DNA from: Nautilus pompilius
Taxonomy: Eukaryota > Mollusca > Cephalopoda > Nautilida > Nautilidae
Direction: 5' to 3'
DNA length: 64,000 nucleotides
Assembly: GCA_018389105.1 (NCBI GenBank)
Contig: JACATO010000334.1
Location: forward strand, 620,001 to 684,000
The position numbers were made by a program, and so were the translations under genes. Each line of letters begins with the position of its first letter. Position 1 is the stretch's first letter. Below are positions 1 through 10,765 of the stretch, one piece after another. Below the pieces are notes generated by a model, which made no database searches, was not told the origin of the DNA, and was given only the letters and a program-made list of their open reading frames with translations.

Positions 1-648
1 AGATTTTAATCTTTGTATATTTATATTATATTTTACAATACATGATTTAAACTATATTTGGTCAAATTTTTATTGTAAATAATAATGGTTAAATATATTG
101 ATTTTCATAAGGTACCTCATTTTGGCAGGTTATCTGCTGCAAATTTGGTTTTCTTTAAAGTTGTGCATTCTGTAATTACTTTATTTTCTCTATTCTCTAA
201 AGGAATTGCAAATTTTGATTCCAGATTGTTTTTTTGTTCAAATGAAATCAAGCTGAAATAGTATTACTGTAATAGTATCCAACCAGGTTTCATATGAACA
301 TCCCTAGCCATTAGTACTTGTACTCTATAGTGCATTCCTACAGAATTGATACACCATTCTCAGACATTGGAAGTACTATTTTTATTCTGTTACCTAGGCT
401 TCAAATTTTCATTTGTCTATAATCTTTACTCTAAACTGTCACAAATTCTAGAGAATTTAAATTCACCAAAAAGCTATTATATTTCATTTTTAGTAAAAGT
501 TATATTTGATATTCACCAAAAATCAAATTTTAGTCATTTGTAACTGTATTGTAAATTTCTGCATTTTTTTTATCTAATGATATAAAATATTAAAACAATT
601 ATAAATAAATGAAAATTAAAAAGTATTTACATTAAAATATGAATATAC
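1..648. other. AT-rich non-coding sequence
   Basis: No exon, RNA gene or recognisable mobile element is seen. Short open frames here have AT-driven composition and match no family I recognise. Confidence 0.6.
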
Positions 649-1888
649 AGTCAAAGCCTTATATATTGAACCCTGATAGAGCATTCGTTGAAACAGAATG
701 CCCCAATATATTGATATCAGTGAGACATTAAGGTTAATAGAATAAAAAAGGGTTGCAATATATCCCTGAAAAAACAGAGGTGGTGATTTAGTTGCAGGAC
801 TTCTGCTGTCTGTTGGATTGGCCTGAACTTGCCTTTTTGAATATCATTATGCCACATGTCATTCCAGGGGGAAATGGTGTCAACAATTAAGAGAGAACTT
901 AAACTATCAATATGCACAGGTTTGACTGTGGTAAAATGAAAAAAATTAGACAAGTTGTGAACAAGGGAATGCCAACAGCAAAAAGAAATATCTGTGCACC
1001 AGAGCATGGGGGCATTGATGAAGGTATTATGTCATTGATTTGAGGCAGCAAGGGAAACTAACATCTATGTATCTAGTGATCTGCTATAGTTTGTGAGGTC
1101 TTTTAGTATAGAGCATTTTAAGTGTTTTAATATCTAGATTGAAAAATTTTTAAATTTATATGAAGTGAGATTCAAGACCATAGTAGGGGAGGGATGCAGT
1201 GTTGATGGTGAAGTGACATCCAGCTGATTCAAGGGTGTTTTTCCTAAGCTTACCAGCAATTACCAATCAAAGTGATTCCTTTGTCATTTGATAAGTATGC
1301 AGTAAAAAAAACAAAGCAAGCAGTAAATGACTCTTTGATTAAGTGGCAATATGGACGGATCCAATCACCTGCCACCTCTGTTCTTTGAAAAATTTACACA
1401 GCCAAGGAGCTTTAGAAATGTGGACATTTTATCACTAACTTTTCAGTACAACACTGAGATTGGATAATGGAATATACCTGAAAGGAATGGGTAAGAATCT
1501 TTCATGAACAGATGTACTGCCAGTAATGACAAATATTGTTTGTCAATAACTTTTCAGCTCATCAATGTGGCAGGTTTAAAAGTTGTTACCAACTACTTCC
1601 TGTCACTGAACTCCACATTCGTATTGCAAACAATGTATCAAGGATTTATTAAATATATGGCTGATATTGGAATTACTTGGACTACGATAACTTTAGATAT
1701 AGGTTCATATGAACTCACATATATTGTTATTAGTTCAAACTTTAAACTTGATTTTTACTATAGAGAATAGTTTAGGAAATCTGTTAGGATTTTACACTAA
1801 AACTTTATCCAGTTTAATATTTTATAGATTAATTTTATTCTTGTACATTATGATTTAATAAGAGGTTTATATGATAATGGACAGAGCT
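649..1888. other. non-coding; possible pogo/Tigger-like end at left
   Basis: A TA dinucleotide followed by CAGTCAAAGCC near 649 resembles the terminal inverted repeat of pogo/Tigger transposons, which duplicate TA. The sequence that follows has only short broken frames and I cannot confirm a transposase. An open frame on the minus strand (717-1007) is not recognised. The assignment rests only on the terminal motif and is weak. Confidence 0.25.
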
Positions 1889-1896
1889 CTCAAACA

Positions 1897-2619
1897 CAAA
1901 GGCGTAGCAAGGTGGGGGGGGAGTGACAGGGAGCAGTCGCCCCCGGGCGCAGGTCTGAAGGGGCGCAAAATTTCCTCTGCCGTATAAATTATAATGTCAA
2001 TTAATAACTAGCCACCTCTACCTGTGAAATTTCCACAGTAGTTGAGGAAGGTCTTTCAGCAAGCTGAAATTAATTATGACATACTCAAGAATTTCAATGA
2101 CTCAAGATCAACTGAGTAACTTGGCAATATTAAGTATTGAAAAATACGTACTCAATACCTTAAATTTTGATAGTTTAATTGATCCATTTGCAGCAGCAAA
2201 AGCACGAAAGGTTCATATATAATGTAACAATGAATACCAGAATGCTACCTGTACAAGATCTAGTTAAGTATATACACAGTTTTGTAAACTAATAAAATTT
2301 ATTTGTAAACATAAGTAGTATTTTATCAATCTGTTTCGTAATACATGTACACCACAAGTGACTGCACTCTGCATGCTTGAAAGATTACTCTAGCTTTGTG
2401 ACTTTGAACGATACTGGATGAAATAAATATCAAAATGGTTTACAATTCAACAAATTATGTAAGTAAACCTAGTAGGTGATACCTCCTTAGTTCCAGGTTT
2501 ACAGTTGTGATATTGTGAGATGTTATATTGTGACTTTAATTAGCTCTTTATAAGGCGGTTATTAATTCTTTGTGATTGTCATTTGCCCCCGGGTGTTGAG
2601 AACCCTTGCTACGCCTCTG
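1897..2619. mobile_element. non-autonomous hAT-type transposon (MITE)
   Basis: The element is 723 bp. It starts CAAAGGCGTAGCAAGG and ends with the near-perfect complement CCTTGCTACGCCTCTG, giving terminal inverted repeats of about 16 bp with one mismatch. It is bounded by a perfect 8-bp direct duplication, CTCAAACA, at 1889-1896 and 2620-2627. Eight-bp target duplications and CA(A/G)AGGCGTAG-type ends are characteristic of the hAT superfamily. The interior has no long open frame, so it is non-autonomous. A G-rich/C-rich pair just inside each end (GGTGGGGG and GCCCCCGGG) extends the terminal similarity loosely. Confidence 0.85.
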
Positions 2620-3242
2620 CTCAAACATATTCATCTGGATATAGAATAGTTGAAAAAACAAAAAAAATGTAAATTATTTACCATTTAATAGAAATTTTAT
2701 TTCAAACAGTCAAATTTGGAATACAGATCATGGTAGAAATAATATATATCTCTGAAATTAAGTTTCATGAATTAAATTGCATTTGTTTTTTTTGTTTTTT
2801 TTTTTCAATTAGATGTTTAAAAGAAAGTTAAAAGAAAATATATTATAAGGAAAGGATTGATATTCATTAGAATGGATGGATGGATATGATTTTAATAATC
2901 CAAAAACAACAAAAGCTATTGGAAATAATGCTGAAAATATTACTTAAGTTAACAAATATTATGATTCTTTTTTTAATTAAACCCAAAACAATAAATAATA
3001 ATTCTAGTAATTTGGAAATTAAATTCTTATTCAAGACACAAATGCTTTAATTGCTGGATCAGGAACTAAAAGATTTACAGAAAAGTAAAAAAAAAAAACT
3101 TTAAAGCAAAAATTGGGAAAGGATTTCAGAAAATCAGCTAAAGTCACTAGAAAATTAACTGGGTTATTTGTAGATTTTTTAATATTAAATGGAATATACT
3201 GACATAGCAAATTTTATTATTAATGAACCTAATGAGTTTCAT

Positions 3243-4262
3243 GAGTATGAATCTAGATCTGGGACTAATCTAAATAATCCTGGTGCAGAAATTGACATTA
3301 CACTTCAAAGTCAAGATGTGCATTTCTTACCATGCAAAGCTGGGGTATTGTAGGGAATGGGTATTTGAACAGGCTGTTGGCTAACTTTTTTCTGTAGCTC
3401 TGATTTGAAGAAGAACATGCTTGCATTGATAAGAGTTTGGCAAATATGGCATTTTTTTTCATTTATTTGGTCAAAGTATATTTAAGGTAGTAAGGAAATT
3501 GAGACTATACTTTATATAGGTTAAGCAACAACTATGAAAGGATTGATAACTTATCCAGATGATTTTAGTAAGTCTTAGGATTGAATCAGTGTTGGTACAA
3601 AGACAATGGTGAAGCGCTGCAAATGCTAATATAAGATTTAAAGAAAGAAATGATTACATAATTTAAACAATCAAATTCCAAAGGTAGGTTTTGTGAAGAC
3701 TATTTTAAAAAAAATGGTATATGAAATGAAGAATCAAATTGTTTTAATATGAAAGGGAGATAATGATATACCTTTTAGAACAAATGGAGTTGCATTAGGA
3801 AAAATTAATTTCTTGAAGATAGTATGAACAGTAATTAGAATTTGTTAAAGTGCTTGAAATAAAGTAACCTATAATATTGGTTATGCTTGATATTTTAACA
3901 TTTCTGCATAGTACTAATTTTGATTAGAAGTTGCCTATTTCAACAGGTACAGAAAAGTTTAGATATATCGTGTTAGGATTTCAGACTGCTAAAGATAATA
4001 ACCAAAAGGCAAATCTTATGTATTTAATAACTGTTTGATTACCAATGCTTATGTTCTTCTAAATAGTAAGAGATATTCCACACTAGATCTAAATCTAGAT
4101 TTTAGAGGAAATCATTGTAGAATTTATTAAGAAAGGATAGACTCTAAACATTAGTATTATGGAACAGATGATATGGTTTCTGGTAATCAAGTTACAACTA
4201 GTGAGCTTTAAAATTCTTACTTTGATTGTTTTTTAATGTAAGTAGACAACCAGAAGGGCTAA
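3243..4262 (+). pseudogene. relic of major-capsid-like protein gene
   Basis: Several collinear blocks in shifting frames resemble a roughly 450-residue capsid-like protein of integrated DNA-virus-like elements found in many invertebrates. Seen fragments include SGTNLNNPGAEIDI (3260s), TYPDDFSKS (3560s), KGDNDIPFRTNG (3750s), FRYIVLGFQTAKDNN (3960s-4000s) and NAYVLLNS (4040s). The blocks are in the family's order and spacing. At least five stops and several frameshifts separate them, so the gene is dead. Similarity is judged by recognition, not by a search. It lies upstream of the protease-like relic in the same orientation. Confidence 0.6.
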
Positions 4263-5179
4263 AAAAAAAAAATAGCTTAGCAGATATAAAGCTTAAGGTT
4301 GCTTTAAACAAAAATTGAATGTTGGTTTTTTAAATTTTTTGCTAAGTGGAGCAATACATTTCTTGTTTGTCTTTTTTTTTTAACTGAACATCAAAAGTAA
4401 AAATTGATAAGAGCACTTTGGGGAGTTACTTTGAGGTTGTTGAATAAAGATGAATTACACAGAAATATTCTTATTATGAGGAAACAAAACAAATAAACAG
4501 TTGAAAAAGGTAAAGGTTTTTAATTTGAAATTTAGCATGTCACAAATGAAACAGCAAGTGGCAACTAGGTTTTAACTTGTTATATTGTATCTGTTTTAGG
4601 GAGCTAGCCTAAACTATTTTCTGGAGTGGTTTTAATCAAACTGAACATCTACCAAAAGTATTATGACATCATTCTAACCAAAAGACTTAAAGGAAATTTT
4701 TTTATGGAGATATATACAGGCAAACCTCCCATAGCACTGTTTACTTATAACACTCACTTTACCAAGAACACATCCTGAGCACTGTGAGAGGTTGGTCTGC
4801 CTGTACACAAAATGTTGTTAAAGGTTTTTAAGAAGTAGGTGGATTTTTTGGTGCTATTTCACCAACTTTAGGTGGAGTAGCTACAAGTTTTCTTTGGGGA
4901 CTAGTGCACACTAGGGACAGAAAGCTGAGGGTAGAGCTTCTTCATCTTCATGGTAGTAGGTTATATCTAAAAGGGGTTAAAGTTGTACATGTAGTGTTGC
5001 TGATAATATAGCTAAAAATAAAAAGAAAACAAAACAATATATATTTACTTATGGTGTTTTTAAGTGTAGAAAGATGAAAAGTAGATTTGTTGGTGAAAAT
5101 TTAATACTTTGACCTAATTCATCATTTAAAAATATTCTAATAATTAGTGGTATTCTTTAATTATTAAATGGAAATACCT

Positions 5180-5426
5180 CTGAAATAGTTTTGATATTGA
5201 GAAATATGGTAAATGGTAAAAAAATTAAAACATTCTAAAGGAGTTTTTATATGAGGTACTCTTTGCTAATAAACCTAATAAAATAGAATGTGGTGTTGTA
5301 AATTTATATTCAGTGAAAAATCATAGTACACACTGGACTTGTTGGTTTAAAATTAATTAAAATGTGTATTATTTTGATTCTTTTAGTTTGTGTTTTAAAA
5401 ATTTGGTTTGGAAGACAGATTTTGCT
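5180..5426 (+). pseudogene. relic of adenain-like cysteine protease
   Basis: A short block reads ECGVVNLYSVKNHSTHW, then WFKIN, a stop, and YYFDSF. The THW...YYFDSF arrangement is typical of the catalytic-histidine region of the adenovirus-type maturation protease carried by Polinton and adintovirus-like elements. The block is preceded by a frame-shifted segment. The C-terminal part with the catalytic cysteine is not recognised. Its position downstream of the capsid-like relic supports the assignment. Confidence 0.55.
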
Positions 5427-6145
5427 GATAAAAATGTTTTTTTTTTTTTATCACACACTTGAAATTCAAAATATAAAGTGTTATTTGTGGTCATTTATGT
5501 TTTAGCAGATGCAGACAAAACATTGAAAGCATGGTATAAACTTTTAGTTTCTTTTGTCACCTGTCAGCCAACAGATCCCCACTTCAGGAAAGATGTGAGT
5601 CAGGGTTATTTTGCGGGGACTCGTTTTAGATCGGAAGAGAAATTTACAAACAAATCAGATCTTTCAAAGGTTTGTTTTAAGCTTATTAAACTGAGAGATT
5701 AGAAGTTATGGGTGGAATTAAACTTCTCAATTATGTTGATAGAAAAGTTTGTGTCATCGTTCCTATTAAAATAAATGAAATAAATCTAAGATCATTCTTA
5801 GAAAAAACAATTAAAGATTACGAAGAGTTAATGAAAGTGAAAAAGAAAAACAGAAACATGCTTAAACAATGTATCTGCTTACCGTTGTTATTTCTGTCTT
5901 CACATCTGTCTATTTTTTCTCTGTGATTACATCAGTTATTTCTCAAACATTTGATTTAAAATTTAAAATAACTATATTATCAAGCATATTGAGGATACAA
6001 AAGGAGAATATTAAAATATCAATTGAAAATTTAAATAAACTAAGTTATACTTTGGATTATGTTATTTGAAGAAATGTTTGAACTTTGTAGATAATCAGCT
6101 AAAGCTACTTATGGAATTACCAAAATTTTTAATTTTAAGCATTAA

Positions 6146-6330
6146 ATGAGTATAAATAAGTTTGGTTTCAGTCAGAAAAATAACTCATCAATATCTAGTT
6201 TAATGTGTGGAGATTTAACTTTAGATAATCTTAGCATTATAAATATTAATAATTTCTTTAATTTTAGTGATTTAGTTAAAAAATATGTAGATAGTTTAAT
6301 ACAACAGATAAATATATTTTGGATATAATA
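6146..6330 (+). pseudogene. possible fibre/tail-like protein relic
   Basis: This open segment contains GDLTLDNLSI followed by LVKKYVDSLIQQI. The pattern of a repeated 'LDN' turn, then a lysine-tyrosine-valine-aspartate helix, is common at the N-terminus of trimeric fibre-like proteins of virus-like elements. The downstream 700 bp is AT-rich broken coding-like sequence without recognisable domains. The call is tentative and leans on the neighbouring capsid and protease relics. Confidence 0.3.
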
Positions 6331-7194
6331 GGATTCTGGGATATTTAAAGTTTTTGATTTAAAAAAATAATCAGATTTCAAATACTGTGATTGTAGTTGA
6401 TGTTTTACCACATCTTTTACATTCAACTTATTATAATGGTAATAGATTAATAGATGGAAAGCAGAGCACAATGGTTCTTTTACCAAGTAATGTAAATTGA
6501 AAAATAAAAATAACACTTCATTCTTTAAATAAAATATTTAAATTTTATAGAAAACAGATTGGGATTCTTAGAATTGTTGGTGCAAAACTAAAATTTTTAA
6601 CAATACAGAAAAAAATATAGAATATACATTTGCTATAGCACAAGCTAGTTATGAATTATATATGTATGATAAGATAAGTTATTATAGTGATACTGTATAT
6701 TTAATGATGGATTTAAAGTTAAGAAAAATACAATTATAAATATTGAAAATTTAACTAATAATGATGATGCAATAACTTAGAAGTATTTGATGGTAGTTTA
6801 GTAAATGTTGTTTAAAAGGACTCATTTGGCAATATAAATCTAAACTGTGCCAATACCTTGATCAGATGCTGCAATTTAAATTTATATTGATGATAATTTC
6901 CTGGATGAACTAACTAGCTGTAGGTGCAAAATATGTCACAGGTATAAAATAGCTATCATCTAGTGATATAAATTATGATTTTTATGCAGCAACTAAAATT
7001 TATGCTGATGATTTAAAATTAACGCAAACAGTATGTACCTTTCCTGTAAGGAATATTGGTACTAAACCTATTCATAATGTAAATTGATAATATTTATTGG
7101 CAGTTTCACAAATAGATTACATGCTGCGCTTTATTTTAACTCAGTAATCACTCTGTAATGTCTAAGAAAGTGGCACAGACAGAAGCTCTGTTTC

Positions 7195-7925
7195 AGATGA
7201 AAATGGCTCACTACTTGTATATACTACTTATATACTAGATGTACATTTATCCTTGTACCATTGTTCGGGTGCACTTTATATTGTATTTTTCACCATGGTA
7301 ACGTCAAACATATACTCGGTCAGCACTGTGAATGCACATGATCATCGTTTCATCGGAAAAGAGAACTCTAGCCCTGGATTTGCAACAAATGAGTCGATCC
7401 ATTTTGTCACATTTTCACAGTCTTCCGATTCACATTTTTGGTTTCGTGTTTCCATTCTCCTTGTATTGCTTCACAATGCAGTTTACAGTGCTTTTCGGGC
7501 GATTGACTCTATCGGCTATCTTCTGACAAGGCAGATTTTCTTGGTGGTGCTGAACTATCAAGTCTCTGATTTCAGATGACGTTGTCTTGCCAGGAAAGGT
7601 GCAAAAATGATCTTAAATGGTCTTAGATGATGTGATTCTATTCATTTGATCCTTTAAAAATGAATATATTGAGGCGAATAAATGTATGCACAGATTCTGT
7701 TCACTGTCCAAACTCTTTTGTCGCGGTACAAATTTGACTATGCTAGTTCAAATATTTTTTCCAGAGAATAAATATACATATGACATTCGTTGTTTTTACA
7801 CATTATAAATGCATGTTTTATGCAACTTATTGACAATAGGATGGCTATCAGTAAGCAAATGTAAAAACAAGAGAGCTCAAATATCAATTTCACAGCAAGT
7901 GTCCCAACTCTTTTGTCCGGCACTG
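7195..7925 (-). mobile_element. Tc1-like transposon relic
   Basis: On the minus strand about 7440-7600 encodes a Tc1 N-terminal helix-turn-helix: EIRDLIVQHHQENLPCQKIA followed by DRVNRPKSTV. Further on (about 7250-7370) the catalytic-domain start is visible as VLFSDET, then a GEKYNIKCT block. The linker between them has been deleted and frames are broken. The sequence CCGGCACTGTA at about 7918-7928 reads in reverse as TACAGTGCCGGACAAAAG, a typical Tc1/mariner terminal inverted repeat next to TA. A second similar end lies at about 7705-7736. Confidence 0.75.
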
Positions 7926-10597
7926 TATGTACTAGTAATGCCTTATGCTAGCACTGGTAGCTGGGAAAGAGTCTCAAGAGGATTACTTCAATCTTACTTC
8001 CATTAATACACTATGGGACCATGTTACATACATGAAAATAAGGACAAACTGTCAGCATCTCTTGGAAATCTGTGAGATATAAAGCTCCTAGTAGAGATAC
8101 TTGCAGTATTCAGACAAGTCAGCATCATAATTTTGTCCATTTCCACTCTATGAAATTATTGCATTTGCTGTCACATTAAAATTACTGGTATGTATGGGTT
8201 TCTTAATATTTTTTTTTAAAAATGGACTGTTATGATAAGTGTAGTATATGAAAATATTGGCTTTTAAAGCTGGTTATTTTGATTAAGAAATTATTTCAAA
8301 CTTGTTCTTTCTTTTGGAACAATACCTAATGTTGATACCTATAAAATTGTTTGTAACTTCTAAATTTATTTACTATTCTTTATAGTATTTATGAAGTCTA
8401 TAACTATTATGTATTGCTTCCAGTATTTTGATTTTCTGTACTTAGTGAAGTTGTTGGACAAATCTGAATATGGCTAATGTACAGAGTACATTGAACCAAG
8501 ATAATATGCACGTGTGTCTGGTCTTTTACATGCCCGACTTGACAGATTTTTACAAATTTAGCAACAATATACTAAATTGTAACACTAAGTTGCTCAGGGA
8601 TTTATGACATTAATGTAGCGATCAGTGTAGTCCGAAAATGACAGTTTCTGAAATTCCAAGGAATTTTAGTTAATGATTGATTTGTTTTGTTTTGGATGTT
8701 AATCTTTTGTGAATGCCATTTAAACAGTGTTTTAATAAAGGTTTTTCTGAGGGGGGGGGGTTGTTATCAGACAAAAAATGTATGTAAATTTGCATGAATT
8801 TTCTGATAAATATCTGACTTGACCTAGCATTTCTTGATGTAAAAAATTAGAAATAGCTCTGATTACAATAAAATTGCTAAAGAAATGTTTAGTTTTAGAA
8901 TAGTGTGATTGATTGATCACACCAAGTATTTTTTACACTTCGTTTTTCAGTACAAGGTAAAATTACTGCTACATCTTATTTTTTTTTTGAAATAATTTGT
9001 GTTGTGCAAAGATTCAATGTAAATAATATAATTTTAAAAACACCAAATTTTCAAATCTACTTAAGGAATAATGTTCCTTTAAAAAAGACTATAAATGTTT
9101 TAAATCAAACAAAACATCTTGTTTTCAATTGTTTTTTTTTTAAATAAGGTGCTAATGTTACTTAAAATTAATTTTTCAAGATAACTATAGACTAGCCTGT
9201 AATTCTTGTCAATTTAATACTTTAGTGATGCATATTTAACAGTGAAATCAATGAAAAATAAGGTGATAACAAACTACACATACTGGGTTTTTTAAAAAGG
9301 GATTATAATACATTCATGCAAATACCTGATCAGTTATTGGAAAACACTCTAAAATGTTGGAACATTTGAATTGTATGTTTTCTATTATGTGATTACTTAA
9401 GTATTTGTCTGAAATTTTTGTGGAATTATTATTTCCTATATTCTGTTGTTTGTTTGTGTTTGTTTGTTTTTTGTTTTGTTTTTTACAATTTCTGTATTTT
9501 ATTTATGCATGTTTGAAGCATAAGTCCTACTCTGATTAAGATATATTTTATTTTTATTTTTTGTTACAAGGGACGTGTAAAATATATGACCTATCAAAGT
9601 AAATATTCAATACAAAAATGTGTTTTTAACTCTTTAAGTAGACTAATGGAGCTTGTCAGCAGGCTCAGGAGACCAGTTTCATAAGTTTGTCCATATGAGT
9701 TGTATCTCTTGCTCCTCATGTATTCTTCAAGGTCAAATGCCTATTGTGGTGGCATCTAACATGAAGATCAGAAACAGCATGACTTTTTTTCTACAAGTCT
9801 TTTTATGATACCCTTCTAGTGTTCAGGTGAGGCCTGATTAAATAATTGACATGGTCCAACATAGATAAAGCAAAAGTCCTGTAAAATTAGAGATCATTGG
9901 TTAATTGTGCCAAGAAGCTACAATTAAAAAATATTCTGAGATATTAGTTGAAGATTGTTGAATTATTTAGCATATTTTACAATTTTTATGATGTATGTTT
10001 CTTGGGTGTATTACTGGATGAGTACTAAATGGAAACAAATTTAAGGCTGACAATAATAGAATAATTGATTTGTAACACCTGACCATTAATGTAGACCTGG
10101 ATCCCCTGCTCCCAACACTATTGGCTGGAGAGGAAAGTGTGTGACACTCACTGAAAAGTAAGGTTAGCAGGGGTACTCAGATATTGGCTGACCTAACAGT
10201 CCCTACTAGAACTCTTAATTTTCAGGTGTTGGAATGCCTGGAGAAAATTTACATGGCCAAATAATGAAGATCGAGAATAGACCATGCTAGGAAGGCAGGC
10301 ATGCCAAAACACTATTTGTTGATGCTGTATACATTCTCAAATTAGAATAATTGAACTACAAACATTATTTCCAGTTTATTTTTGAATGATTTAATTTATT
10401 ATTATTATATTAACACAGTACAAAACAAATGGGTCTATTTTCTATATCACTTGACTACAAAAAAATGATTCTGTTAAAAAGAATATGTTATTTGTACATT
10501 AGTCTTTGAATATTAAAACAATAATATGTCAGAGTATGACTTAAAGCTGTTTAGTCATGTTTAAGAATTGTCTAAAAATATTGATTTGACTTTATAG
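7926..10597. other. AT-rich non-coding sequence, probably intronic
   Basis: No exon with family similarity was recognised. If the PLXDC-like gene extends upstream, this is its intron. Only homopolymer runs (for example G10 at about 8751) stand out. Confidence 0.5.
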
Positions 10598-10765
10598 GGG
10601 TTCTCAGAAAAGTATAATTGTATGGCAACAGCTAAGATGGGTGTGCCAACAGCAACTGTACTGTCTACCAGGACCAGAGCAGCAGTCAAACCATCTGTGC
10701 CAGCTAAAATACATACATCATTTATCTTACCAATGAGTACTCAGGCATCTAGGATGAATATTACG
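10598..10765 (+). CDS. PLXDC-like protein, exon for extracellular stalk
   Basis: An acceptor (TTTATAG) precedes 56 codons in phase 0 starting GFSEKYNC, and a donor (ACG|GTAGTA) follows. The translation is rich in Ser/Thr/Val/Pro (PTATVLSTRTRAAVKPSVPA), as expected for the stalk between the PSI domain and the membrane helix of plexin domain-containing proteins. The VLSTRTRAAV stretch resembles the human PLXDC2 stalk. Phase 0 at the donor matches the next exon. The cysteine near the start may be the last one of the PSI domain. Earlier exons (nidogen-like region, most of PSI) were not found, so the gene is partial in this window. Confidence 0.6.

Larger units (their letters stand above)
2870..7085 (+). 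mobile_element. decayed DNA-virus-like element (capsid/protease module)
   Basis: This 4-kb AT-rich stretch carries, in one orientation, broken remnants of a capsid-like protein, a small hydrophobic Gly-rich segment (about 4829-4900), an adenain-type cysteine protease and a fibre-like protein. That gene content matches the morphogenesis module of Polinton/Maverick or adintovirus-like elements. Stops and frameshifts occur every few tens of codons, so nothing here is functional. Terminal repeats, polymerase and integrase parts were not found, so it is a fragment. The lineage is inferred from protein blocks only. A lysine-rich stretch at about 3055-3180, upstream of the capsid relic, may be a small basic core-type protein, but that is a guess. 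Confidence 0.6.

Noticed and set aside
5625..5640. AGATCGGAAGAG, identical to the first 12 bases of a common sequencing adapter
   Set aside because: The match stops after 12 bases (next base A, adapter C) and the flanks are continuous AT-rich genomic sequence, so chance is likelier than contamination.
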